Shown in pieces: positions 1 through 11,365 of a stretch of DNA of 64,000 nucleotides; positions within the stretch are counted from its first letter, which is position 1, and each line of letters begins with the position of its first letter. The notes beneath the pieces were generated by a model. The model was not told the origin of the DNA. It searched no databases and was given only the letters and a program-made list of their open reading frames with translations. Origin of the DNA: Enoplolaimus lenunculus (lineage: Eukaryota; Nematoda; Enoplea; Enoplida; Thoracostomopsidae); contig JASANG010000501.1 in assembly GCA_030248215.1 (NCBI GenBank), forward strand, positions 1 to 64,000. Reading direction: 5' to 3'. Position numbers and translations under genes: made by a program.

Positions 1-18
1 TATTTATTAATTTTCTAG

Positions 19-584
19 AACCGTGCAAACCTGGTCATCGAATGATCGGCAAATCGCGTTGTTGCTGGGAATGTGACCGGTGTCCAGCGCGGCATTACTT
101 GGCGAACAAGACCACATGCCTTCAATGTCCCTTTGGCACTTATACCGACCCCATCCATACTCGATGTATCGAGTCGAAAATCCAGCAAATAAGCATGTTT
201 TCACTGCACGCCTACGTTATCGCATGCTTATTCCTTGCATTTTTCGGCATAATTTTAACAATTTTAATCCTACTCGTCTTCGTCAGCCACAACTCGACGC
301 CAATGGTCAAAGCTTCTGGCCGTGAGCTTAGCTATGTAATTATAGCCGGTTTGTTCATGTGTTTCGCAATGACACCGTTAATGCTTCAACCGCCATCGAC
401 GGCGGTTTGTTGTTTTCAGCGAATCCTGTCCGGACTTTGCTTTACGATCGTTTACGCAGCCATTTTGACAAAAACCAATCGGATTGCGAGGATTTTTAGG
501 GCCGGACGGCGGACGACCCGACGGCCGGCGTTAATCAGTCCACAAAGTCAATTGGTGATATGTATTGTGATAACAAGTGTTCAG
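19..584 (+). CDS. mgl-1: mGluR exon: Cys-rich linker and TM1-TM4
   Basis: The acceptor AG is at 17-18 after a T-rich tract and the donor CAG|gtacat follows 584. The frame starts with a split codon, then CCG TGC AAA. It holds eight or more cysteines of the linker, then TM1 (ACLFLAFFGIILTILILLVF), the conserved VKASGRELSYV before TM2, and TKTNRIARIF after TM3. The frame stays open past 584 into the intron, but that part has no receptor similarity and the next exon resumes at the expected residue. Confidence 0.93.
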
Positions 585-3500
585 GTACATAGACGCAAAG
601 AACTGCGGTGTGAGATGCGGTGTGAGAGGGGTGGAATCCCATTTGGACGCGTAGCCTGGTGGGAGCCATGGGGGGGGGGGGCTGAGTTCTTCCCAAGAAA
701 AATTTCAGCTGGGCTTAGAGGGGTGTGATTTTAACCGCATGATCCCCTCTTTAATATGTTTTGGCTACCTTTTTTTGCAGGTTGAACTGACTTCAAAGCC
801 AATTCTTCTTAAGGCACCCTTCCTAGCATTGTTTTAGCAGAACTTGTGACATTGCGATTATGTATATTTGACTATAAAGTTAACTTATCCTATTTTCTCA
901 GCACCGTACTCTATTTATAAACAAGTCTCTAGAAATAGTCTAAATTTTGATTCTAATCAAGGCCATGCGTTGCAATTTTTTCCCTCAGAAAATTTTTTGT
1001 AAAAAAGATATGGCCGCTAACTTTTCCTTCAGAAATTATTATGATAAAATGATAAGGTTTTTACCTTACAATTTTTTCCATCAGAAAATTTTTTGCTGAT
1101 AAAATGGTAACGTTTCTACCTTACAATTTTTGTGTTTCATTACATTTGCCACACCATCCACCCCCCGTCAGAAATTTCTAGATCCGCCGCTGAGCAGAAC
1201 TAGCTTAAAACAAGTTCTATCTCTCTCGGGGTTGCGCCAATGGCCAAATGTATATAATTAAAGCTACAACGCCGCACATACGCAATTTGCTAATAGTTTC
1301 ATCAATTTCATTCACATTTACACGATAATTAACGAAAGTATGCAAGTCATTGTTTTATAAGAAAAAATGTTACGTATGTCAAATATTGCAACCATTTGAC
1401 CAGAAGCTCAACAGCTGTTGGGGGGGGGTAGATTGGGCGAACCCCTCGTTTTTGACGTCAAAAAATTGTGCATTACACAGAACGAAACATTTTATAAAAA
1501 AATAGTAACCTCTCTACCTTAAACGTTATTCTGAATCTCGCCGTAGCGTAAACGCCCACCCCCCATATTTCTGGATCAGCTGCTGCACCACTGAGTTTTA
1601 CTAATACGACCGTAGAAGCTGGATCCGTTGCCCAAAATACGTGGTCACCATTTCAGGTCCTGATCGTCGGCGCCTGGCTGTACATCGTTCCACCTCGAGT
1701 GATGCGAATGCATCCATCGCCAGCGACCACTCAAATTGTTTGCGCTGAGTCTGCTCGATTTACGTACCTTATCAGCTACGCGTATCCGATTTTACTGTGT
1801 GTCATTTGTACCGGATACGCGTTTCAAACGCGAAAAATACCGGAAGCTTTCAATGAGTCAAAATATATTGGCGCTGCCGTTTATACAACGTGTGTCATCT
1901 GGATCGCGTTCGTTCCAATCTATTTTACCGTCAAAGATAATATGGTAATACGAATAACTTCAGTTTGTGTTTCGACATCGTTAACAGCGTTAGTTTGTGC
2001 GATGTGCTTGTTTATTCCAAAACTTTATATCATTTTATTGCGGCCTGAACGAAATGTTCGACAAGCTCTGCTGGGAACTAAAGCTGTACAACAACAACAA
2101 CAACATCGAAATGAGTACTCGACGACGATCGGGGGTCCTGGAGGTCCCCTGGGGCAAGGATCGTTCGCTGCGAGTGATGTGTACCCGCTGAACGGCGCAA
2201 GACGCATGAGTTCAAACGCGCCGACGGGAACAGTCCTGGCGGCAAGTAAAAAGGAAAGTTTTGCCACCGGTGGACAACCGGGTCGTACTGATTCGTCCAG
2301 TTTTTGCTCAGATGGTAAGTTTGACGGTGGTCCATGGGTGGACTGGCTGGCTGGCATTCTGGACACATGTGCCCGGTGTGCCGGCTGGAATTTGAGCCAT
2401 TCATCAAAAATGAAAAATCTTAGTTATGTAATTTTGAATCTAAGCAATCCCTGGTGCGGCGATTCAGATTAAAAGGTCCGGACCGATTACTAGCGCCAGT
2501 AGAGGACCGGAACTGACCGGATATGCAAGAGTATCTTGAAAAGTATAGATTGTTTAGCAGATAGGAAAATGATAAACTCGGGGTTTATCTAGTTTAGCTA
2601 ACAAACAGACTTCTAAGAAAACGTATTATTTATATGATTTTAGACCTTTGTTAATGTCCCGCTCACCGAGCCTAATCCTAAGCCTAAGCCTAAACCTTCT
2701 CGTATTCGTAGTGTCCAGTCTTCCTGTGTCTCAATGGACAGGTGTCTATAATTCCGAGAATTGATCCAGTTTTTCGTTGTCAAAAAAAACATTGGCCACA
2801 CCCTATGACAAGTTTCGGTCGTCAAAAATTGTCTTTCATTTTACTACTGATACCCTCAAAATTAAATTTTGTACCTGTACATCATTCACTGATTTTCTTA
2901 CTGATCCCCTTTTTCTGTAATTATTTTTGGCAAAAGTGGCCCTTGTTACTTTTAGGGCCATCCCGGTTTCTGGTGGGTCTATGAAAGAGTAGGCTTACAG
3001 TCTAGACAGCACTTTTTAGCTTAGGCTTAGGCTTAGGAATATGGTTTTGCAACGCTTAGGCTTAGGCTTAAGAATACGCTTTTGCAACCCTTAGGCTTAG
3101 GCTTAGGAATACGCTTTCGCAACGCTTAGGCTTAGGCTTAGGAATACGCTTTTTCGACGCTTAGGCTTAGGCTTAGGGATACGCTTTCGCAACGCTTAGG
3201 CTTAGGCTTAGGAATACGCTTTTTCGACGCTTAGGCTTAGGCTTAGCAATACGGTTAATCTACTGTTACGGCCTAAAAGTAACTTTGGCTGCAAAACTTA
3301 TAAACTATAACAGGCAACCAAAATATAATTTTGAAAATAATTTTTGGTAATAAGCATTTGTTAGCCAAGACAAATATATTTACGCTACGTTCAAGGAGTC
3401 ACCCGTTAAAACGAATTTTTCGACCAAAAATCCTGAGTGACCCCACGGCGATAAAGCGACACTTTCATATTTAAATCTAGTGACGCTTACGGTAGGCCGA

Positions 3501-5275
3501 TTGTTTCTAGGCCTCTGATTGGATGCGCGCCCTCAAATAACAAATGAAACCCCCGTAAAATGGGCTGTACCTACAGTCGAAGTATGATTGTAAGAATTGA
3601 AAAGTGTGAAAAGGGGTGGGGAGGTAACCCCCTGTTTCGCGCTGAAATAATTAAATACGCTTGTAGAATACTGCAGAAATAATTAAACAACTAATGCTTA
3701 ACCAAATAGAGCGAATTGATTTGCGTTAGCACTTACAGCCATCGTATAGAATACGACCGTAACAGTAGTATAAGCATATTCCTAAGCCTAAGCCTAAGCG
3801 TAAAAGATAAGCCAATACATGAGCCTAAGAGTAAAGATAAACTAATACCCAAGTCAAAGTTTAATCATGAGTAAAAATTAGTCTAAAGCTTAAGCTTACT
3901 CCATAGCAATCGCCCGGAAAACCGGTCCGCCCTTGATCTATACATCGGCCGCTTTTACTAACATTTTATAGTTTGTTAGATGAGTATACGAGATGTACGC
4001 ATAGTATATATGTCATATCCTGAACAGCTATTTGTCCCAGTTTGCAACTGAGTCACCTCAAACACCAAGTACTGTTCACAATTGGCAGAGCAACAACAAC
4101 TGGAAACCGAGTCGAATTTGATTGGATGATGTAAAAATAAAACAAAATTTGATGCAAAATATAGGTTGAACGATTATTTCGGTTTCAGTTGTTGTTTGGA
4201 CCGCCGTGAACAGCAATTAGTATTTAGGATGATGCGGTTGCTAACTGGGGCAAATATGTGTTCTGGACACGGCACAGACGCCAAAATGGAATCCATTTTG
4301 AGAGGCCGCAGCCAAAGCGACCAGGGGGGATATTTTGGCGCATGACAATTTCGACCTCCCTCGTAAGCCAGCTAAATTGCTTGCATACCCCTTTTGGCAA
4401 ATTTTTAGCCCCTTTAGCAAAGTGAGCTAAAGGTCGGGCCCGGCTTTTTCAAAAACAGCATTGTTACTAAAAGCCAATTACTAACTGTTGATAGATGCTA
4501 CACTCATTTTAGAATATAGTCACATGCTTTATGACGTAGGTCACTATTAATACTTTAGTGTCTGTCTAACTTGCGATAAATGATAGAATACGAAACAAGC
4601 TAAATGTTTTAAATGCTTAGAGTTTGACCTCTAAGTATTTATTTCTGTAACTGAACCAACTTGTCTATCATACCGCCACTAAATAAGGAAGGTAGGCCAA
4701 AAACCCGTCGAGCGCGGGGTTCATTCGTTGGCATAAGAATATACGCAGTTGCACACTCTTGTTGATGTATGCATCGTTCATTCTTGATTCAAAGAACAGC
4801 TTTTGATCGGTTCAAAACAATAAACCTAAAATAATTGCACCGAAATTACATAGCTACCACTATTTTTCCTGCAATTTCAGACGCACTTTTGCAACCACCT
4901 CAACCCGGATGTATTGCTAGTGGCCAAGGTACAATGACAATGTCGAATATTACTCAAAATAGCTCAGTCAACAACAACAACAACAACAACGCAGGGAGCA
5001 ACCCAGAAGCCAATAACAACTCCGCTGAAGATGCAGCTGTTAACGCCAGATACATCGGCGGATTCGATCCGGTGACTTGTTCGAAGACGCCAACCGCTGT
5101 TGTTATGGTTACAACAAACCATCAAGCGACACAAACGTCCCCTGTGTTTCGTACACATTTACGATTTAGTAGCAAATCGATACGTCACGTTGATAGCAGC
5201 GTAGATTTAAGCAGCATGCTTGATTACGTGTGTGGGAGTGCAGGCAGTTGCGGCGGGGGTGACGTTCATTTATAG
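19..5275 (+). CDS. mgl-1: Metabotropic glutamate receptor (class C GPCR), 3' part, three exons
   Basis: Coding exons 19-584, 1657-2314 and 4881-5275 join in frame (phases 0 and 1) with GT-AG introns; the 5' exons with the ligand-binding Venus flytrap domain lie outside the window. The product opens with the Cys-rich linker (PCKPGH...CCWECDRC...CLQCPFGTY) that couples ligand binding to the membrane, then seven membrane segments with class C hallmarks: VKASGRELSYV, TKTNRIARIF, TRKIPEAFNESKYIG, PKLYIILLRPERNVRQ. The KIPEAFNESK and RPERNVRQ stretches resemble, from memory, Drosophila mGluRA and group II receptors, hence the tentative mgl-1 label. Known role: G-protein-coupled glutamate sensing at the plasma membrane of neurons. 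The cytoplasmic tail is low-complexity, with poly-Q (about 2089-2106) and poly-N (about 4969-4989), and ends Asp-Val-His-Leu, a possible class II PDZ ligand. Family call very sure; subgroup moderately sure. Confidence 0.93.
585..1656 (+). other. Intron of the mGluR gene
   Basis: GT at 585 and AG at 1655-1656, phase 0. AT-rich. It holds degenerate repeat pieces: blocks around 1060-1200 and 1380-1600 share a C-rich motif near CAGAAATTTCTAGATCCGCC that recurs near 36470, 46380 and 47020. No exon seen. Confidence 0.8.
1657..2314 (+). CDS. mgl-1: mGluR exon: TM4-TM7 and proximal tail
   Basis: Acceptor TTTCAG at 1651-1656, donor ATG|gtaagt after 2314 (phase 1). It encodes VLIVGAWLYIVPP, a conserved-position Cys in extracellular loop 2 (QIVCAES), then TRKIPEAFNESKYIG, YTTCVIWIAFVPIYF (TM6), IPKLYIILLRPERNVRQ (end of TM7 and helix 8), a five-residue Gln run and a Gly/Ser-rich tail. 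The frame runs on to 2472, but a canonical donor at 2315 matches the phase of the next exon. Confidence 0.92.
2938..3290. mobile_element. T2 element (hAT-like MITE with TTAGGC body)
   Basis: Starts GGCCCTTGTTACTTTTAGG and ends in its inverted match; flanked by GCAAAAGT / GCAAAACT (8 bp, 7 identical). The body is six TTAGGC-rich blocks separated by GAATACGCTTTTGCAACGC-like spacers. Confidence 0.85.
3737..3950. mobile_element. T1 element (hAT-like MITE with telomere-like body)
   Basis: Diverged ends (GCCATCGTATAGAATACG, ATCTATACATCGGCC); flanks GCACTTAC / GCTTTTAC, 6 of 8 identical. Contains CCTAAGCCTAAGCCTAAGC. Confidence 0.7.
4302..4442. mobile_element. H-family remnant
   Basis: GGCCGCAGCCAAAGCGACC and a distal GTGAGCTAAAGGTCGGGCCC match H ends imperfectly. 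Confidence 0.5.
4881..5275 (+). CDS. mgl-1: mGluR last exon: cytoplasmic tail and stop
   Basis: The split codon G|AC joins 2314 to 4881; TAG stop at 5273-5275. The exon is low-complexity (seven Asn in a row, Ser/Thr/Gln-rich) and ends DVHL. Codon phase continuity and the perfect splice sites support it. The tail has no conserved domain. Confidence 0.82.
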
Positions 5276-5487
5276 AGCGATAATTTTATATTCTATCCCT
5301 CGACAAGCCCGCAACTACAAGGGGGGGGGGGGCACGAGGAAAATGCCACCCCCCGACGAACAGCTTTGTCTCTGGGCTGAATTATTTCAACTGTAATTAA
5401 AGAATTTTGTGTAAAAATTTTTTGTTTGCCTCCCAGGAAACGTTGCCCACCCTACTAAAAATGTCTGGCTACGAGATTGTCCCGCAC

Positions 5488-5493
5488 AATAAA
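5488..5493 (+). terminator. Candidate polyadenylation signal of the mGluR gene
   Basis: A canonical AATAAA lies about 210 bases after the stop codon; it is the first good match downstream. The cleavage site is not determinable here. Confidence 0.5.
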
Positions 5494-5819
5494 AGTCTCA
5501 GTCTAAGCTTTTGATCTAAAATCAAGTGTGTATAAATTAGCAATAATTTGTGTTAAATTTTAAGACAAAAAGTTGGTTAAAAATAGCACAATTTTGTGTT
5601 AAAATCATGGAATTTAATCATTTGAACCAGGTTTGACACTCGAACCAGTGACTGCTGAGGCTCCAAAATTTAGCACATTTTTCGCATAACATTTTCTCTA
5701 CTCCTGTACCAATTTTGAGTTCAACCACTGCAATATTTAGTGAGTTTGATAAGCTATTACTAACTGATGATAGTTGCTATAGGCATTTAAGAATATGGAA
5801 CCTGTAGTCTTTGAATAAC

Positions 5820-5882
5820 CTAAGCCGCATTCGCATATGCAAATTTTTTACGCAGCGAGAACTTGCATCTCCAATTTGCACT
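5820..5882. mobile_element. P-family left-end remnant
   Basis: Matches the P terminus imperfectly (AGCCGCATTCGCATATGC, GCGAGAACTTGCATCTCC). Confidence 0.45.
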
Positions 5883-5948
5883 GATAAATTATATTTACTG
5901 CAATGAATATTAGATACTATATACTTTGCGTAATCAACGTCTCTACTC

Positions 5949-6125
5949 AGGCCCGTAGCTATCCAGTCTTCCTGGAATAGAGCTAATCATTTTTCAATAG
6001 GTGCATACAAGGGTTTTCGATGACTTACAAGCAAGGATGAAAATTTTCTAATGAAGGCAACATTCCTTCAAATAGGCCTGATTCAAACTGAACCTAGCCA
6101 ACCAGTTTGTCTCAGGCTACAGCCC
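5949..6125. mobile_element. H-family element, diverged
   Basis: CAGGCCCGTAGCTATCCAG start, then ACAAGGGTTTTCGATGACTT, the family's internal motif; the right end is eroded. Confidence 0.5.
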
Positions 6126-6181
6126 AGCTCTATTGAGCTTGCCTTTGTCCACGAATATTTAACAGTTAAATGATAATTAAT

Positions 6182-6384
6182 GGCTCATGTAAAAATAAGG
6201 GGCGGAACGTTTTCCTGTAGGGCTATGTACTTAAGCAAGCGTAAGCGTTAGACAAATTTTTTGCTTAGACTTTGGCTCAGATTTATGTTTAGGCTTATGT
6301 ATAAGCCAATTGTTACGTTTATGCTTATGTCTAGGTATACTAATATGCTTATACTACTGTTACGGCCCAGCTCTATACATTGTC
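6182..6384. mobile_element. T1 element, diverged
   Basis: GGCTCATGTAAAAATAAGGG at the left and CTCTATACATTGTC at the right; degenerate TTAGGC-like body. No clear target duplication. Confidence 0.7.
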
Positions 6385-6635
6385 GAGAATAATTGACGTT
6401 TATGAACTCAGATTTATATTTAAGAATTATCCACTTACGGACTCTTAATTATTAAAATATTGATTTCTATAGATTAATATTCAAAATACAAACTTTTTTC
6501 CATATTATCTCTTCTTATTCATGTACCACGACAGATATAATTTCAGTCGTATAGATCTCAATTTCACTGTGTACAGTAATGACCTGTTTGCATTAATTAT
6601 AGTAATAAAACAATTAAATTCTATGCATAAACATT

Positions 6636-7112
6636 GTTTGCAAAAAGCAGTTTTGCAATAATTGCAATAATGATTGCACTTTTTTCTTGCAAAAAGCTGT
6701 TTTTGCAATAATTGCAATAATGATTGCACTTGTTGCTTGCAAAAAGCTGTTTTGCAATAATTGCAATAATGATTGTACTTGTTGCTTACAAAAAGCTGTT
6801 TTCGCAATAATTGCAATAATGATTGCACTTTTTGCTTGCAAAAAGCAGTTTTGCAATAATTGCTATTGCAAAAAGCTGTTTTGCAATAATTGTAATAATG
6901 ATCGCACTTGTTGCTTGCAAAAAGCTGTTTTGCAATAATTGTAATAATGATCGCACTTGTTGCTTGCAAAAAGCTGTTTTGCAATAATTGTAATAATGAT
7001 CGCACTTGTTGCTTGCAAAAAGCTGTTTTGCAATAATTGCAATAATGATTGCACTTGTTTCTCGCAAAAAGCTGTTTTACAATAATTGCAATAACGACTG
7101 CACTTGGTTTAA
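6636..7112. repeat. Minisatellite, about 48 bp x 9-10
   Basis: Unit contains GCTTGCAAAAAGCTGTTTTG and CAATAATTGCAATAATGATT; the last copies differ by a few bases and one is shortened. Confidence 0.85.
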
Positions 7113-7249
7113 AAATTGTAAAATATGCTATTTTTTGACTAAATCCCTAAACTGAATTCATATTCAACACAGTGGCGTAATACACGGGAGGCAATAGAAC
7201 AAGAGATCGTTCGAAATTTATGGAATGTCCTAAAGCCAGTTTTAGATTA

Positions 7250-7475
7250 CTTTTCCTAAGTTTAGGCTTAGGCTTAGATTTATGTTTAGGCTTAACTTTT
7301 ATTATGCTTACGATCAATTTTCGGTTTGGCTTTAAACGTTAGGTTTAGGTTTTCGTGTAGGTTTACGCTTATGCTTATATTTTGATATTCGCCTTGGTTG
7401 TAAGTTACATATACATATAACACTGGTATAAATGACTGCCGTCAAGTTCGTATAAAGCCTAAGCCTAAGCCTAAC
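7250..7475. repeat. Degenerate telomere-like tract
   Basis: TTTAGGCTTAGGCTTAGA and later GCCTAAGCCTAAGCCTAA, with diverged TTAGGC-like text between; no T1/T2 termini recognised. Confidence 0.55.
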
Positions 7476-7588
7476 CTTTGTATTCGTACATGCATTTGCA
7501 TTTAATTTGCCATGCGGTAGCGTCAAGCAAACATATTTGCGGCGTTCTTTAACGTTGACATATTTTTCAAACCCACAAGTCAGAACTT

Positions 7589-7800
7589 ATTATTGTTGTT
7601 GTTATTATTATTATTATTATCATTATTATTAGTACTATTGGCATTGTTATTATTATAATTGTTATTATTATTATTGTTATTATTATTATTGTTATTATTA
7701 TTCTAATTATTATTATTATTATCATTATTAATATTATTATTATTGTTATTAATTATTATTATTATCATTATTATTATTTTTATTTTTATTATTATTGTTG
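7589..7800. repeat. ATT/TTA trinucleotide tract
   Basis: About 210 bases of imperfect (TTA)n with GTT and CAT interruptions. Confidence 0.9.
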
Positions 7801-8254
7801 TAAGCTATGAACATTTTTCATGTAATCAAAAATTTCTCTTGGTTTCGTTTACAAATCACCATTGAATAATTGACATTCTTTTGCTACTACAGATTTAATC
7901 AGATTTTTACAGTTCGAGAGATTCAGAGTTTTAGCTTTGCAAACAAAAGCGTTGGGACAAGAAAATAAGAGAAAAAATATCTTTCGTTCAGAAATATTTA
8001 GAAAGTAAAACAAACAGATGTAACAGAATTTAAAGTTTTACCTTCTGAATTAGCGAGGTTAACAAACGACCCTATTGATAACTGATAAACCATATTTGAG
8101 TTGATATTCGTTTGTATTTTATTGCAATTTAGTATTACAGTTTAATTGTTGAAACCTAAACCTAAAAACTCAGCAAAGCTGAATGCAACATTCAGTTTTG
8201 AGGTCTGAGATGATACAAATGTTCTATAAACGTGGCGTTGATATCTTGCGCAAT

Positions 8255-8468
8255 GGCCCATGTAAAGATCAGGGGCAGAACGTTCTTCTGTGGAACTGTA
8301 ATAGAATAAACCTAAGCTTTAGGCTAATTTTTTGCTTGGCTTACGCTTAGGGTTAGGTTTAGGGTTAACGCTTAGGAATATGGTCATTCTTACGCTTAGG
8401 CTTACGCTTAGGCTTAGGCTTAGGAATACGCTTATACTACTGTTCCGGTTCAGTTCTGTACATGGGCC
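8255..8468. mobile_element. T1 element
   Basis: GGCCCATGTAAAGATCAGGG left end; right end TCTGTACATGGGCC. The body includes GCTTAGGCTTAGGCTTAGG. Flanks do not match convincingly. Confidence 0.8.
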
Positions 8469-9018
8469 GGATAGCTCATAAGAAGCTCAAATAAAAACTG
8501 ACAAAATCGAATCTTTTTTGGGCAAACTCCGAGTAAGCATACCACACAGAAACGTTGATTACAATATTTTACCTGTAGTTTTCTTGCTAACTCAAAATGC
8601 TTGTCGCCAGCGTATAAACACATTGCACCCTGACAGCAGTGCTTATAAGTTTTTACAGGACACATTTGCTCCAAAACCTCCCTGTAAGTTTTGTTTCAAA
8701 CATATTTCACAATTCTTCCAGCTGCAAATCATATCTGTAAAAAAACTTGCACATGATAATAGGGCTTTCGGAGACATTGACACATTGGCTTGGTTACTGA
8801 AACCTTGCTTAAGTACGACTTAGTACTTAAAGTATGTGCTAATCAATTACTTAACCGTTTTGTTGTCTATGAAAGCGTACTTAAATTAAGCAAACACTTA
8901 ATATCACTGGCTAAATTTGATATGGTACAAATTAACAGATTAGGCAAATTCATAATGGTTCGTTATAAAGCAAAACTACGGTTTTCTTGTTATCACAATG
9001 ACTCACACTTGGCAATAA

Positions 9019-9270
9019 CAGTGTAAATTGCAATGAGTTGATTAATTAATTCAGCGAGCGAGTTGGTTATTTCTGAATTAATATCAGTAAACAATTAACT
9101 CATTCTCAGTGGAGTTAATTCTCACTCTGAGTTCAGTTGACTCTGTATGAGTTGATTAATTAACTCAGAATGAACCGAATCAACTCATAATTCTGAGTTC
9201 TAACAGTCCTAACTCAGACTGAGTGACTCAACTCATTCTGAGTGAAAATCAACTGAGTGAAATTTACAGT
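9019..9270. mobile_element. F element (palindromic MITE)
   Basis: Both ends match CAGTGTAAATTGCAATGAG-type termini and the whole length is a weak palindrome of TTGATTAATTAACTCAGA-like segments. Family of 14 copies in this window. Confidence 0.8.
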
Positions 9271-10054
9271 AAATGGTTTCTGCCCAGAAAGTTAAGTATT
9301 TACTTAAGTCAGCGACTTAATCACACAAATACAAAACAAATAACTTGTTAGTTTATTTCAATACAGTATGTCGATATATACAACAGTTTAGATCTTTGGC
9401 AAATTCTAGCTGGTTAAATATCATATCATACCGATAGTTCATTAAACATCCATGTATAAAAATAGATCCTGAAAACAAAGAGCGTAAGCCTAAAACAAGT
9501 TTGCTTCGGACTTAACCTACTCATCGGCTTGAGCCATCTGATATTAATATTCGCAACCTTGGTTCAAAGTTGGTCCTTTTACAAAATAATACAGCGAAAA
9601 ATACGAAAATATTTTGACGAACATATTCCACACTACGCAGAATTATAGTAAATTTGAATAAATCGCACAAAATTGAAAATTTGTAAGTTAGGAACCTGAT
9701 CATTTTATTACCAAAAGTGTTTAAGAATGGCGTATGCCCCCCCCCCCGCTATTGCGATTCTCTAGTGATAGGTACACGTATAAATTAGGGATTCAAGACC
9801 TAGAAAGTATTAACATATACAAAGCTTCAAAATTAACAATTGTTTCAGATGCAGTTTTTGTCTTAAACTTTTGCGACAAATGAAATAAAGTCTTAAATTT
9901 AAAAAACCGTATTATTTTGGAGGAAATGTTTTCGGTGGGAAATGTTTGAAAATTTTGAAATTAAAGATTACTTAATGTATTTCAGACATTTTTTCTATAA
10001 CTACAATATTTTTCTGTGAATTTCTGCGTAAACAAGCCCTGTTTTGGGATCTTT

Positions 10055-10328
10055 GGCCAATGTAATGATCAGGGGCGGAACGTTTTTCTATGAGAGTACA
10101 ATAAAATAAGCTTAAGCTTTAGACTAAATTTTTTGCTTGGCTTAGGCTTAGGCTTAGGCTTAGGAATATGCTCATTCTTACGCTTAGGCTTAGTCATAGG
10201 ATTAGGTGTAGGAATATGCTCATTCTTACGCTTAGGTTTAGGCTTAGGAATATGCTCATTCTTACGCTTAGGCTTAGCCTTAGGAATATGCTTATACTAC
10301 TGTTCCGCCCCTGTTGTTTACATTGACC
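10055..10328. mobile_element. T1 element with perfect 8-bp target duplication
   Basis: Ends GGCCAATGTAATGATCAGGG and TTGTTTACATTGACC; GGATCTTT flanks both sides (10047-10054, 10329-10336). The body has four TTAGGC blocks separated by AATATGCTCATTCTTACGC. Confidence 0.92.
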
Positions 10329-10977
10329 GGATCTTTTAAGGTATGCTTAAATTTTGCAAATACAAGCCGCAATACAAACGCATATAACTGAGATAAAGCT
10401 TACAAAAATACATTTTAGAACCTTTGATGTGAGTTTGCACAATATAATTTCATAGAAGGCAAAAATACTTAAACTCGTTCATTTCAAACATTTTGCATGA
10501 TAATTCTGTTACAAGAGTATACTATGAGTAACTAAATTGCAAACTGTGTACGTGCAAATACACAATTCTCTGCAGGAGGGTTCCACCGGAATTTTTGTTC
10601 CGGCCGGAATTCCTGCAAATATTCAAGTCCTGTTCCTGTTCCTGTTTGTGTTCCTGCAATCAAAGATACAGGAACCGCAATTTTTACGGTTTTAGGGCAA
10701 ATTATTCATAATCATTTAAATATTGAGAAGTTTGAGGTTGAAAAATCATCATTTCGAAATGAGTTTTTTGCAATTAGTTTTTTCGTAAAACATGATGACG
10801 AAATAGCTTAAAATACGCTTAAGCCATTTTTTGGCTAGTTTTCTAAGAGTTCAACTCTAATTCGGAAACGAAAATTATTTCGAATTCCGCTTCCTGTTCC
10901 TGTTCCGGTTCCTGCAAAAACTTAAATTCCTATTCCTGTTCGTGTTCCGGCATTAATTGAGTTGCTGTTGGATTTTT

Positions 10978-11176
10978 GCTCAGCAGTTATTGCACATATG
11001 CGTAGCACAAAATCTTCACAAGACTGAGAGTTTCATAACACTCAAGCGTCAAGCTCATATAGCTAAATGGTTCTCGTAATACATCACTAATCCGAGAGCC
11101 TGCGGTTCGTATCCCATGGTTGAAAATTTAGAATTATAAAATAAAATAGAAAATATTCATGCAGGAAAGGGTTAAT
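10978..11176 (+). mobile_element. S element, diverged (tRNA-like core)
   Basis: Core with an A-box-like TAGCTAAATGG and a B-box-like GGTTCGTATCC, followed by GAAAATATTCATG and AAAGGGTTAA. The left inverted end is lost. Confidence 0.55.
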
Positions 11177-11365
11177 CGAAAATGACTGATCCAGATATCA
11201 TTATTAATTTTCGTATCTTTGCCGTTTCAATTAGGGGCTTTCATCTTGCGTCCTCCCGTTCTTATTCAAATTAAACAATTAAAATCATAACAAAACACAT
11301 ACGGCAATGTTGCATGAAGCATAAAAAGTATACTAAAATTGGAATGTCCCCCGTTTATCGAACAC

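Larger units (their letters stand above)
2315..4880 (+). other. Intron of the mGluR gene (2.6 kb), TE-rich
   Basis: Donor gtaagt at 2315 and acceptor TTTCAG at 4875-4880. It contains a short TTAGGC tract (2668-2698), a T2 element (2938-3290), a T1 element (3737-3950), H-family remnants (about 4302-4442) and a dispersed repeat near 4680-4790. No exon recognised. Confidence 0.75.

Noticed and set aside
585-728. Extension of the first mGluR exon to the in-frame stop
   Set aside because: No receptor similarity beyond 584; a canonical donor is present and the next exon resumes the conserved sequence in phase.
2315-2472. Ending the mGluR protein at the in-frame stop at 2472
   Set aside because: gtaagt donor and matching phase at 4881 favour splicing; an intron-retained shorter tail is possible but not supported by sequence alone.
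6505-7067. Cys/Asn-rich open frames of 60-166 codons
   Set aside because: They lie in the 48-bp minisatellite and change frame without consequence; no family similarity.
8518-8823. 101-codon open frame
   Set aside because: Composition looks like translated AT-rich intergenic DNA; no motif or conservation visible.
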